From positions 6,138,001 through 6,202,000 of the forward strand of contig JAJNNQ010000129.1 of assembly GCA_027886175.1 (NCBI GenBank): a DNA stretch of 64,000 nucleotides. Direction: 5' to 3'. The position numbers and the translations under genes were made by a program. Of this stretch, positions 35,451 to 46,437 are shown piece by piece. The DNA comes from Phylloscopus collybita. Lineage: Eukaryota; Chordata; Aves; Passeriformes; Phylloscopidae. The first letter of the stretch is position 1. Each line of letters starts with the position of its first letter. The notes below the pieces were generated by a model. That model saw nothing but the letters and a program-made list of their open reading frames with translations. It did no database searches and was not told the origin of the DNA.

Positions 35451-37741
35451 CCATCCCTTGTGGATTTGATGTGTTTGAGAGCCTCAGTGGGGCTCAGTGC
35501 CCAGCCTGTGCACAGAGGGTTGCTTTTTTTGAAATGTTTCAGGAGGTGAGGACTCCAGAGAAACGGGGAGGACAATCCGTGGGCGAGGCACAAATCTGGG
35601 ATAACTCCAGCAGAGCCTGGGGAGATGGAACTGCTGGCCTGGAAAACAGGCTCGGATTAGGAAATGACAGCTTGGTGGGGTGTCCTAGAGGCAAAGGGAG
35701 AGGAAAATGGAGCTGTTTGATGGCAGCACAAACAGGGTGAGGAGGGATCAGTTTGGACTCCTTTTGATGTGAGCTGTCAGAGGAAAATCAGGAGATGTGG
35801 GATGGGCGTTCCTCGGATGAGGTGTGGGGAGAAAACAGGTATTTCTGTGATTATAGAAGGCCTGGGAATTGATGCCCAGAAGGTGCTCAAAAATCTCTTT
35901 ATGATCTGCCAAGATATGACAAATCCCAAGAAGGGGACAGGGATGGACAAAACCTTTCCTTGTTTGGAGGCAGGAAGATGTGAGCCCTGGGAATTTTGTG
36001 TGAGGGAACTTTGGAGTCACTCTGACCGGATTTACAGCCCAGTGTGACCTCTCTTAGAAGCTGTGAGAGGCTTGGCGTTGCAATCAGATCACCAGGAAAG
36101 AGTGAGAGGAAGATTTTGGCATCATCTGTAGACATTTATTAAAAAACCTCTTAAACAGAATCGAAATATTGACACAGGAGTAAAGGAAAGGGTGAGACTA
36201 AAAGCAGAGTATATTTAACAAGGTGTAAAAATCCATTCATCTATTTGGTCACACCTTCACCTGTAGAACAGGGGAAAGCATAAAAAATTAATTCCTTTCT
36301 ATTTCCTGATTTAATTGGCTGCTGAGCACAAATTTCACCTTTAAAACAAGGAGTCCTATGCGGTTGATTTTTAATAATTTTTTTTTGTTATTATTTTATA
36401 AGAAATGCTATCTGTTGACAGGCTGGGTTGAGGTTTGAGCCTTCAGCCCTGAGGTGTGGGAGGGCTTCCTGAGGGATCCAGCCTGGATTTGTCATGGATA
36501 TTTCAGGACAGAGGCAGAGCCCTTGCTCTGATTTAAAGGAGTCTGTGCTGCAATTGGATTAGGGGTCCCATTTAAGTTAATAAAATCAGGGAAATGCAGA
36601 ATTAAGGTGGTTATTGAAATTGGTGGGTCTGCCTTACCAGGACAAGCACAGTTCCTGGAGGAGGAGATGAGCCCTGAGCTGCTCAAAATGCCAGGATTTC
36701 ATGGAAATACATCCATATTTTTCTTCATGTACATATATAAATGTACAACTAGATGGATCTATAAATAAAATATACATTTCTGCTTCAAAGCCAGGTCAGA
36801 TGGGGCTCCGAGAATCCTGGTTCAGGTGGAATCCTTGTCCAATTCCAGGCAGGGACTGGAATTGGATGGAAAATTCATGCTGGTGTTCTGTTTTTCCCAG
36901 ATGTGCCACACAGCCGCGGCCTCTGTTGTTACCCTGATCTCACTCCTCAGGTAAAATGCACTCAGCAGGAAAAGAATTGGATTTATAGATCCCAAAGATG
37001 GCATGAATTACCTTTAATACTTCACAGATCAAATTTAAAGGTACTTGAACTCAGTATTTCTTAGCTTGGGGTGAGGTTGTGATGGGTTGGAGTGTCTGGT
37101 GATGAAAACTGGTGCATATCATGTACCCAGGCCCCAGGAAACCTCATAATTAAATCCCCCACTGTAGGTAAAAGCAGGACAGGGCCTTCCACCAGAAGGA
37201 AAGAGAATGTTGCTGAATTGAAGTTGTCCCTAATTCCAATCCATTAAATAATTGCCTAATTTTGGGGCCAACCTAAATCTCCTGTCCTCTTGGGTTTTTC
37301 TGCTTGAAACCCCATAGGATTCAAAATCAAGCTGTGGGGTCTCATGGAATTTAGGGTTCACTCTTGGCACCTGTAACTTTTTCCTTCAGAAAAAAGCTGA
37401 GCAGCAGCATTTTTTAATCAGAAAATCAATCCCCTGGATGTGCCCAACAAATGATATTTAAGATACTAACCACTGACATGGCAATAGATTAAAATTTTTC
37501 TGGTTTAGCTGGGAATTGTGGTTATTTTCACTCCTAGGAGCATTTCCAGCAGGAAAAATGGTGCCAGGGTCTTGGGTAGGGAGATCTTTTTAATCCAGGA
37601 AGGATTGGGATCATCAGGGTTGAGGCTGAGCATCCTTCACCTCTGCTGACTCCAGAAGGCATCAAGAGGTGTTGGAACACAGGGCTGTACCCATGGAATG
37701 ATTGCCTTTTCCAGAGTTACCCTGGGGATTTATTTGCAGTG
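35451..37741. other. Unique intronic block
   Basis: 2.3 kb with no recognised mobile element, exon or RNA gene; AT-rich at 36130-36420. Confidence 0.4.
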
Positions 37742-37768
37742 GGATCATAGATGGTTTGGGTTGGAAGG
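37742..37768 (-). mobile_element. CR1 LINE 3' terminus, split by LTR insertion (outer part)
   Basis: GGGATCATAGATGGTTTGGG then TTGGAAGG is the antisense CR1 terminus. It continues, after the LTR, at 38201 with GGGACCTTAAAATTC. Confidence 0.85.
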
Positions 37769-38198
37769 TGATGCCTTGAGAAGGCTGTCCTGAGACAGAG
37801 ACTGGACAGAGCCAGAGAATACAGTAGGGATTTATTGAAAGGCCTTTAGGGTACACCTTGGGCAGGACAAGAGCCTGAGCAGGGTTATACCCAAGGTGGA
37901 CCCAAAATGGTCACAAAATGGCTGCCCAGTCTTACATTTTTCTAAGTTTTGGTCCATTTGCACATTGGGGTTTAATTGTCCAATTACAGCTTCAGGTTGT
38001 GAGGTCCCATCCTTCTTGTTCCTCCCTCCAGCCACCCTTGTTTGTGCTTTTGGGCTGAAAGTTGTCCTTGGTGTGCAGCAGGAACAGGATTTGTTTTGTC
38101 TCCCTGCTCTGTGAAGAGAACTGAGGGACACTGAATGTGAGGCTCAGAGCTGCACCCCTGGGCAGCACAGAACCTGAAAGCTGAAACTTAAAGCACCA
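37769..38198 (-). mobile_element. Solo LTR (family 2), antisense, nested in a CR1
   Basis: About 430 bp, TG...CA bounded (TGATGCCTTGAG to AAAGCACCA on +). Read on the minus strand it carries a TATA-like GGGTATAACCC near 37885 and an AATAAA signal (TTTATT at 37831-37836 on +), then about 65 nt to the end. Flanks AAGG (37765-37768) and TAGG (38199-38202) look like a 4-bp target duplication with one change. No internal viral genes are present. Sequence and length differ from family 1; the class is uncertain. Confidence 0.8.
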
Positions 38199-38245
38199 TA
38201 GGGACCTTAAAATTCATCCAGTTCCACCCCCTGCCCTGGGGGCCA
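38199..38245 (-). mobile_element. CR1 LINE 3' terminus, split by LTR insertion (inner part)
   Basis: 'GGGACCTTAAAATTCATCCA' and GTTCCACCCCCTGCCCTGGG complete the CR1 3' end begun at 37742. Confidence 0.85.
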
Positions 38246-38387
38246 ACAGAAGAGCTGGAGAGGGACTTAGGATGAAGATGGAGGGACAGGACACAGGGAA
38301 TGGCTTCCCACTGCCAGAGGGCAGGGATGGATGGGACATTGAGCAGGAATTGTTCCCTGGGAGGGTGGGCAGGCCCTGGCACTCCAG
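38246..38387 (+). mobile_element. CR1 LINE internal piece in inverted orientation
   Basis: 'AGAGCTGGAGAGGGACTTAG' through 'GGTGGGCAGGCCCTGGCAC' reads in the sense direction, abutting the antisense 3' terminus. A CR1 whose 5' part is inverted explains this better than two independent insertions. Confidence 0.8.
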
Positions 38388-38711
38388 GGCCCAGACCTTT
38401 CTGGGATCCTGGCACTCAATGAGCTGGGCATGGGTTTTGCCTTGAAATCAGAACAACCTGGACAAGTTTTGAGGCTGGGAATGAGTACCTGGGATATTTG
38501 TATGCTAATAATGAAGAATAAACAATCTGTTGGGAGGCTGAGTATGTAATCAACGTTATGGCTTAATTACAGCACAGAGCTCGCTGTGATCATTTGCATT
38601 TGTGAGAAATTGATAGAGAAGGATGCAGCTTTTTGAGGAGAGCCGAGGAAGGGCTGACATGTGGATTACAGAGGTTTTCCAGACATGCCAGTGTGTGATA
38701 TTTGCACAATA

Positions 38712-38790
38712 ATCATGGGATCCCAGAAGGGCTTGGGTTGGAAAGGCCTTGTGGGGCTCAGGTACCACCCAACCCCTGAGGCATTCCTGT
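38712..38790 (-). mobile_element. CR1 LINE 3' end remnant
   Basis: 'ATGGGATCCCAGAAGGGCTT' then GGGTTGGAAAGGCC and a short diverged continuation. Confidence 0.7.
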
Positions 38791-39233
38791 GGGACAACCT
38801 CTCAGGGGGTGTTTTGGGTTAAGTGTTGCAGGGATTTGGGATTTCAGGATTACACCTGTTACACTGAGTTTGGGGTCAATCCAAACCCAGACTCCTGGCA
38901 CCAATAAGGCATTTAAGACCTTGGAGTGATTTTTAGTTGATTCCTGGATTAGGTCATTGGATGCTGCACCAGCAGAAAAGAGTGATGTGGCCTCAAGTCC
39001 ATATTCTTGGTATTTTTAATGAGATTTGCACCCTTGGCTGAATTCAAAGGAGTTTGGGAAGCGCCAGTTCAGCTGCTGACAGCCAAGGGTGGATTTGTAC
39101 AAATGGAGCTTTTCCTTTAGGTGGTGGAGTTTTTAGTTTCAGACGTTGTCCCACTTGGAGCACCTTCATCACCCCCAGCCCCCATAGCTGCTTTTTAAAA
39201 ATTGTTTTTGATATGTAAATATACATTGGAATA

Positions 39234-39380
39234 GAGCTGTGGCTGCCCCTGGATCCCTGGCAGTGTCCAGGGCCAGGTTGGATGAACAAGTCTGGGACAG
39301 TGGAAGGTGTCCCTGCCCATGGCAAGGGTGGCACTAGATGGGCTTTAAGGTCCCTTCCCACCCAAACCATTCCATGATGC
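39234..39380 (+). mobile_element. CR1 LINE 3' fragment (type A)
   Basis: 'GAGCTGTGGCTGCCCCTGGA' to 'CCCAAACCATTCCATGATGC'; clean 3' end. Confidence 0.92.
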
Positions 39381-40246
39381 TGGTAATGGAGATTGTGGTG
39401 ATATTTTATAGGCAGAATAAGACAGAGATTTTTGGATAGTTTGGATAATTTTGGATAATTTTCTAGCCATGCCATGGGACATCTCCAGCAAGTCGTATTT
39501 CTGAGCTGCCCAGAAATGTTTCATGTTCTTATTCTTCCCTTGCATTTCAAAGTTGGAGAGGATCCAAGGAGAATCTTGATCCTGATGCAGGTGTCTCAGC
39601 TTGGATCCATGTCTCCTGTCTGTGTAGCCTGGTTCCAGGAGTGCAGGGTAGGGAATAAACATGGGATTCAATATTTAAGGTGGGAATGAGGTTGGTGATT
39701 TAATAAAGCTGTGTCCTGCACCCAGTGCAGAGACCTTTCCAAACACAGCTTTGTCAGGGAACAGGCAGCAAAAGCAAATCCCAGCTGAATGTTTTCAGGG
39801 TTTAATGTTTCTGCCTTTCCCAAGCCCATCAGAAGGAGGCTGTAGCTCCCTTGGAGCCTCCAGAAGACCTGGAGCAGATCCCTCCCTCTGGAGCCAGATG
39901 CCCCTAATCCTCCTCCCGTGGCCTTGTCCTTTTTCCCTTTGTGCTCTCCTTCAGCCTCCTGGCACAGTGGCTCCAGGGTGTGGGACTGGAGGGAGGGACC
40001 ACAGCAGGATTTCCTCCTTGGTTCAGGTTTCTTTTCCCAATCCCTTTGTCTTTCTGACCCTGCTGAAAAAGGAGCTGGTGGCTGAGGGCCTGTGGTGTGG
40101 TGACCCCTGCCCAGCCACGGCACCCTTGTCTCTGTGGGCAAGCTCAGCTCTCCCCTCCTGCATCATTTCCTGTCCCTCAGCATCAAATCCCGTTTGATTT
40201 GTGGGTTCTGGGGTGTTCAGCAGCTCCTCTTTGGCGTTTACCTCCC
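39381..40246. other. Unique intronic block
   Basis: No recognised element or exon. Confidence 0.4.
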
Positions 40247-41040
40247 TGTCTTGGTTTGGAAAGACAGGTATCTGCCAGGGAAAGCTGGAGTTTCCCTTAG
40301 AATGGGGAATGTAAACCCCTCACCCCCTGCCAAATTATAATTTTGCAATTAAGGGCTTTCAGGCAAAGATTTGGGAATAGGAATAACAGTTCTTTGCTAG
40401 GAATATTTACACTACAAATGTAGTAGAAAAACAAAACCACCCAACCACACCAGCAAACAAACAACAATTTTGGAAAACCCTGCCAGAGTCAGAGCTGCAA
40501 CCTGACACCCTGTTGGTCAGGCTGTTGGAAGCAGTCCAAAAGTGAGTCCTCCTGGAGTGGCAGATGTGGTTCTGGTGGAGTAGAGATGATCCTGTAGAAT
40601 GAGGATCCAGTGATGGTGATATGGGGTCCAGTGATGGTGAGAAGGGCCCAGTGATGGTGAGAAGGGGTCCAGTCTTCCTCCAGGAATCCGGTGAAGCTGG
40701 ATACTTTGTGTTCCTGTGTCTCAGTTTTATCCAGGTAGGAATAGCTGGCTCCTCCCACTGGGTGGAGCATCTCACAATAGGATGATGGAATGTGGATAGT
40801 CTATTTTGTGTGCTTTTAGGGGTGTCTTAATGGTCCATTAGCAGAAGATACCCCCTGGAGGGAGGATGGATGGTGAAAGAGATAAGAAACACTGCCCCAC
40901 CTGGTTTGAACAGCTGGCCCATTATCAGAAGGTACCCGCCCCTCTCCCCCCAGAGTTACAAGAGATAAAGAACAACAATTCTCCAACTGCTTTCAGCAGA
41001 TGAAATAGAATACACATTTTTGGTTCCATAACCCAAGACA
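40247..41040 (-). mobile_element. Solo LTR (family 1), antisense, complete
   Basis: 794 bp, TGTCTTGG to CCCAAGACA as read on +. Both ends match the copy at 10477-11227 in reverse. Flanks CTCCC and CTCTC agree at 4 of 5 bases, consistent with an aged 5-bp duplication. It is about 40 bp longer than the 10.5-kb copy, owing mainly to three copies of a ~20-bp CCAGTGATGGTGAGAAGGG unit at 40607-40668. Confidence 0.92.
40607..40668. repeat. Minisatellite inside LTR family 1 (3 units)
   Basis: Units of 20-21 bp begin CCAGTGATGGTGA at 40607, 40628 and 40648. Confidence 0.9.
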
Positions 41041-41894
41041 CTCTCTCAGGTTTTACATCACCACCCAGTTTGATCCCCTGTCCCTCAGCTTCCCCTTCTT
41101 TTCCAGAGCATGTTGGACAGCAGGAATCCCCCTGCACATCCCAGGATTCTTGGGTGCTTTGTGTCTTTAACCCTCCTGAGATTCCCTAAGAGCCTTTATG
41201 GAGAGACCATCTCAAAACGTCCCTGCAGTGCACACGGAGCGATTCCAGCCCTGCCCCAGGCTGAGTTTGGGGAACCAAGGGCCTGATTTCCTTCTCATGC
41301 ATTCACCAAGAGTAGCAGTGACCCCTTTGATATGTTCACACCTACTTTTGACTGATCTGTGTGATTCCAGACATCAGACTGAGCAGTGGGCAGTTCTCTT
41401 GGAGCCTCTGGGAGTCGTTTTCCCAGCATTTTCCAGCTCTATTTTTACCTTTATTGCACAGTGAGGGGCACGTGCTGTAATAATCCTGGGAGAAGCCCTG
41501 AGTTCAGGTGTGCCAAAGCCAGCACAATTCCAGGTAGGCAATCCCTGATCCCAGGTGTTCTCTGGAGGTCCTTCCTGCTCCCTCTTTAGTTCCTTATACT
41601 CCTGGCTGGGAACAGGAGGGCTGGGGAGCTCCTCCGGGCTGGGCCAGTGGGGTCTGCTCCTGATCCAGCCTTTCTGCCCTCACTTCCTCTCCTCTGCAGC
41701 CTTGTTTTAAAACTTGGCATCCCAGACCCTGCAGGTTCTCTTGGAAAAGGTTTTGCTCTCAACCTTCTGTCTGGTGCTCCTCAGAAATCTCCATTGGGTC
41801 CCTCACCCTGGATCTGTCCCTGTTTATCCCCTCATCCAGGTGCAATCAGCATTTTAAAAGATTGTTTTTCTCCTTCTCACACTTTTACTGCAGA
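41041..41894. other. Unique intronic block
   Basis: No recognised repeat family or exon. Confidence 0.4.
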
Positions 41895-42058
41895 TTTTTA
41901 TTTTTTATTTTTAATTATTTTTATTTTATTTTATTTTTATTTTATTTTTATTTTTATTTTTATTTTTATTTTTAATTATTTTTATTTTTATTTTATTTTT
42001 AATTTTAGTTTTAATTTTAATTTCATTTTTATTTATTTTGATTTTTTTTTTTTAATTT
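41895..42058 (+). repeat. (TTTTA)n-like low-complexity tract
   Basis: About 160 bp of TTTTTA/TTTTA units with no G or C across most of it. Confidence 0.95.
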
Positions 42059-43190
42059 CATGTCATTTTGGGGATATCTGGCTTACATTTCCTCCAAAAT
42101 TCTCAGGGATGCAACGAGATGCTTTTAATGCCACCACTAACTTTTGCTTTCCCTTTCCTCTGCTCTTCTTTCATTTCCTTTTAAGTCTCCTCATTTCTCT
42201 CTTAATTGGTTTTATATTTAAGGCTGAGCATGGGGTGGAAGCTTGGAGTTTGCATTTTCGTGGGGACTAAATAAATGGGAGTATTTTCAGCAGAAAGCAG
42301 ATCTGAAGCAGTTCTTTGGGGAGCTGTTATTTGGGATCAGGGCTGCTTTAAGGATGAGACAGTTTGGGGTAAAAAAGGATCCAACTGAGGTCACTCAGTA
42401 ATTCTGGCTTGGCAGTTTCCCACGTGTCTTGTCCTGTGCCACAGAATCCTTTTCAGTGAATTTTGCTGAGAATTTTCAGCTTAAAATAAGACCTTGCAAC
42501 TTTATATATATATATCTTAATTTATGGATTTTTCCAGCACTTGTGCCTGCCCTTAGTTCTGCTTCCACTCCCCATCTTTGTGTGACTGATTTAAATGCAG
42601 CTTCCTTTAAATGCCAGTTCATTATTGGCTGTTTTTCCTGTCTTTTTAAGGCAATGGAGTTTGCAAACCCCTCGTTCCTCTGGAATATTTAGTTCTGAAT
42701 ATATTTTTCCACTCTGGTGAGCTGTCCTTGTTCTTTGTTGTAGAAATCTGCTAGACAAAATCTTACTTTTTTTGTGGAAGAGAAAGTGAGGAGAAAATGC
42801 AATTCAAGTTCCAAATTAAAAGCAACATCTCAAAACTCCCAGACCTCAGTAAATGAACTGCAGCTGCCTTCAACTCCGTGCTATTAAAACTCGATTAAAA
42901 TCAGCCAGTTCTGCTGGAATTCCCACTGGAATTCTGTGTGGAGGATCTATGTTTAATAAGCCTTTCCAGCTCCTCTCCAAAGAACACAAAACCCCGAAGT
43001 TTTAAGGCTAAAAAATGAAGATGAAGGATGAATTTCTCCCTGGCCAAAATCACCGAGGCCCAACAGGCACCCACCTTATCCTGACAGAGGCATAGGGAAG
43101 AATAACTGTGGGAAAGCAGTTGGTTTTGGGATGGTTGCTGCTGCTCTGGCTGTGCCTGGGCTCAGTCTGATTTCATCCTTCATGTCAGGG
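42059..43190. other. Unique intronic block
   Basis: No recognised element; short (TA)n at 42503-42514. Confidence 0.4.
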
Positions 43191-43591
43191 CTGAATCCAG
43201 CTGAAATCCACCTGTTTATGGGCAAAAGGAGAAAAAAAAAAAAAAGAGAAAAATATTAGGAATTTCTCTGCAGAGGGAAATGGGGACACAAAGAAATTTG
43301 GACAAAATTTGTTGCAGGGGGTTTCTGCCATGCACTACTCCCAGGGCTGGGAAAACAGCCCCAGGGTGCACAGAAAGAATTGGAAATTCCTCTTTTTACC
43401 TGATTTGCTTCCAATGGGAGATGAATCCCAGCCCCAAATGCCAGGGTGGGCTCACTCCCTGTGCCACGGCAGCACAGAGAGGTTTCCACCTTTATTTCCA
43501 CAACACATCCAAAGGCCCCACCGAGGCTGCCAGAGCTCCAGGAGCGCTTGGGACAACACTCCCAGACACAGGATGGGATTGCTGGGGTGTT
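43191..43591 (+). repeat. Inverted duplication, left arm
   Basis: 43191-43431 matches the reverse complement of about 46036-46304. The match starts GAATCCAGCTGAAAT and includes the A-run, 'AATATTAGGAATTTCTCTGC', 'TTGTTGCAGGGGGTTTCTGC' and 'CCAGGGCTGGGAAAACAGCC'. After about 90 bp of arm-specific sequence, 43523-43591 matches 45954-46022 in reverse; this part is a CR1 type E segment. Confidence 0.85.
43523..43591 (+). mobile_element. CR1 LINE fragment (type E) inside the left arm
   Basis: 'GAGGCTGCCAGAGCTCCAGG' to 'ATGGGATTGCTGGGGTGT'; truncated before the CR1 3' end, whereas the right-arm copy continues to it. Confidence 0.75.
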
Positions 43592-44096
43592 TGCAAAGAA
43601 CAAATTATTCCTCAATAAAGGCCTCGCTCCCTCAGTCGTGGATTATTTTGGTTTTAGGATCTGATCCACAGGCCAGCAAACGTGTGGAATTCCAGGGAGC
43701 TGCAAGCACATAAATCAAGCTGCTGGAATCTGCTCCCTTCTTCTCTTTACATATTTTTATATCTATATATTAATTTCTGAGCTGCTTTGGAGCCTGGCCA
43801 GCACATCCTATGTCTTGCACAGATCGGAATCTTGAGGCATAAGTACCTTACAATGCCCTGAATCAGGAGAAATAAGTGCTTGAAATGTGACCCTTGTCAG
43901 AGGTTAAACGTGCAACAAGAGGCAGAATTTAATGTTAGTGCAGAAACCACAGGGGAGGATTTCAGGGTGCAGGGAGGATGAAATTCCTGTTTCCATAAGG
44001 ATTGCAGGCTGCTGCATCTGGTTGCTGAAGCCCCTGAAGGAGGTGTGATGTCCACTCTCTGTTTAATAGAACTCCAAGCTCCTGGTGTTGGGGGAG

Positions 44097-44600
44097 AAAT
44101 TAATCCCAGGATCCCTGAGGCTGGAAAATCCCCCCCAGCCCATGGAGTCCCAGCTGTGCCCCATGCCCACCTTGTCCCCAGCCCAGAGCACTCAGTGCCA
44201 CCTCCAGCCCTTCCTTGGACACCTCCAGCCATGGGCACTCCAAAGCTCCCTGGGCAGCCCCTGCCAAGGCCTGAGCACCCTTTCCATGCAGAAATTCCTG
44301 CTGCTGTCCAAGCTGAGCCTCCCCTGGCACAGCTTGGGGCCCTTTCCCCTTGTGCTGTCCCTGTTCCCTGGGAGCAGAGCCCGACCCCCCCTGGCTGTCC
44401 CCTCCTGGCAGGGAGTTGTGCAGAGCCACAAGGTCCCCCCTGAGCCTCCTTTGCTCCAGGCTGAGCCCCTTTCCCAGCTCCCTCAGCTGCTCCTGGGGCT
44501 CCAGCCCCTTCCCCAGCTCCCTTCCCTACCCTGGACACGCTCCAGCCCCTCCAGGGCTCTCCTGAAGTGCTCCCTGGGATTGCTCCAGCTGTGTAGCTGG
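44097..44600 (-). mobile_element. CR1-like element (type B), fullest copy
   Basis: About 500 bp antisense. Contains the whole core, the native type B tail ('CTGAGTGCTCTGGGCTGGGG' on minus, ending in TCCAGCCTCAGGGATCCTGGGATTAAT) and extra 5' sequence (44520-44600, CTCCAGCCCCTCCAGGGC on +). The 213-codon minus-strand open frame is the repeat core. Confidence 0.88.
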
Positions 44601-44756
44601 ATAGGCTGGACTGCTTGGATTGCTGGAAAGAAGCTTTAAATGCCTTCCCTGTGGATCAGGGGAGTAGGTTCTCCTCAGTGTCCATCATCTCCCTCTCCCA
44701 TCTCTCATCCTGAAATCGGGGCAGGCACAGAACCATCACTGCCATGTGCTGAAGTT

Positions 44757-44886
44757 CAGGGGCAAGGCCAGGCTGGATGGGGCTTGGAGCAGCCTGGGAC
44801 AGTGGGAGGTGTCCCTGCCCATGGCAGGGGTGGCACTGGATGGGATTTAAGGTCCCCTTCAATTCAAACCATCCTGAGATAATGGG
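44757..44886 (+). mobile_element. CR1 LINE 3' fragment (type A)
   Basis: 'AGGCTGGATGGGGCTTGGAG' to 'CAAACCATCCTGAGATAATG'; inside the loop of the inverted duplication. Confidence 0.92.
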
Positions 44887-45904
44887 ATCCCATCTGCCAC
44901 GGTCTCTCCTCCCTCTGCCTGCCCCAGGTTTACCTCAGTTCCTCTTGGCTTATCTAAACTTACATCAAGCTGTCCTGAGGTTTATCTAAGCCTGGTTTCC
45001 CTGTGAGGGCCACCTCTCCTTCCAACCTTCTCCTTTCCAACTCCAATCAACCTAATCCAGCTTTAATCCCTATTTTAAAGCTCCACTCTTGTTAGCTCAC
45101 TCTTTCATGTCTGTTTTTCCCCAACAGCTGAGCTTACTGCTGGCTCTCCAAAAAGAGCTTGTGAACAGCAGCACTGGCACGTAATTTCCTCTGAAATTCA
45201 GGGGTAAATTTTCCAGGGAGGGCAGATTTCAGTGTGTTTTTAACCACGTTCACTGCTGTCTTTGGGATGCAGCAGCAAGTGTTGTGTGGCTTACATAAAC
45301 TGGCTGCTGGCTGGGGACCGCAGACATTTAAAAACAATTAATAAATGTTATTAGAGGAAGGAAAAAAGCTCCTCAATATTCCCATTTTCAGTGTGATTTC
45401 TGAGCATTCCAGCCAAGACACCAGCTAGCACAGTCAGTGTTCAGTTTAACAGCGTTTTCCACCCGAGTCAGAACTGGAATGATGGAACAACGCTTCTGCA
45501 TCTCAGGAAGGGATTTTTATTTGACATGTGTATTAATCAACAGCCAGAGGAGCATTTTGCCCCTGAAGAACTCCTGTAAATTCGTGGGGGATGTGTTTAT
45601 TGCAGCTGTCCCTCGCAGCGTTCCTTGAAACCCCCCAAGTTTCCCTGATGGAGTACACGGTGTTATTTCTGTTGGCATTATGGATTTAATGGTTTGGAAA
45701 AGCAGCTCCTCATGAATCCCATTAAGCACTCTGCCAGCCAGGGAAATCCAGCCTCCACCTGCACTGCTGATGGGGTGGTTTGAGGAGCAAGCTTTGGGGG
45801 CTCAGGGGCAGAGTGTTTCCCAGAGTTTATGTGCTGCTTCTACCTCTGAGGGAGGAATTGGAGTTCCCTCTTCCAGGCAGGCAGGTGGGATCTACCTGTG
45901 TGAG
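44887..45904. other. Unique intronic block
   Basis: No recognised element or exon. Confidence 0.4.
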
Positions 45905-46022
45905 TGCGGAGGGACCCACAGGGATCATCCAGCCCAGCTCCTGGCCCCGCCCAGACACCCCAGCAATCCCATCCTGTGTCTGGGAGTGTTGTCCCAAGCG
46001 CTCCTGGAGCTCTGGCAGCCTT
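45905..46022 (-). mobile_element. CR1 LINE 3' fragment (type E) inside the right arm
   Basis: 'GCGGAGGGACCCACAGGGAT' through 'GCGCTCCTGGAGCTCTGGCA'; antisense with the 3' section kept. Confidence 0.85.
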
Positions 46023-46304
46023 CAGATGAATCCTCTGGGATTCATCAAAAGTAAGATTCAAAATCTTCATTTGCTTCCAGAGGAAGCAAATCAGGCAAAA
46101 AGAAGAATTCCCAGTTCTTTCTGTGCACCTTGGGGCTGTTTTCCCAGCCCTGGGAGTAGCGCACGGCAGAAACCCCCTGCAACAAATGTTGCCTGAATTT
46201 CTTCATGTCCCCCTTTCCCTCTGCAGAGAAATTCCTAATATTATCTCTTTTTTTTTTTTTTTCTCCTTTTGCCCATAAACAGGTACATTTCAGCTGGATT
46301 CCAG
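45954..46304 (-). repeat. Inverted duplication, right arm
   Basis: Reverse complement counterpart of 43191-43591. The largest clean block is 46081-46304. Arm-specific sequence at 46023-46080 is made of short palindromes. Confidence 0.85.
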
Positions 46305-46345
46305 CAAACTTTGTGCCTTTTGCACTGCCAGTGGCTCTGTTTAGT

Positions 46346-46437
46346 GGTTTAGTGGTAGATCGGGGCTCTTGGTTGGGCTTGATCGTCCTTGAGGTCTTCT
46401 CCAGCCTCAGTGATTCCTGATCCTATGATTTTAGGGT
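46346..46437 (+). mobile_element. CR1 LINE 3' end fragment
   Basis: 'GGGCTTGATCGTCCTTGAGG' then CTTCTCCAGCCTCAGTGATTCCTGATCCTATGATT; sense 3' terminus. Confidence 0.8.

Noticed and set aside
10477..41040. The idea that the four family 1 LTR copies bracket full proviruses
   Set aside because: Orientations are +, -, +, - and the sequence between them is ordinary intron with CR1s. No gag, pol or env homology was seen, so they are independent solo or partial LTRs.
41647..42270. 207-codon frame with Phe/Tyr/Ile-rich middle
   Set aside because: The middle is the (TTTTA)n tract, and the ends show no signal peptide or known domain.
43897..44538. 213-codon minus-strand frame with Gly-Ala-Pro-rich start
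   Set aside because: It lies mostly in a CR1-like type B element, and the same peptide appears in the copies at 8.7, 24.1, 32.5 and 62.1 kb.
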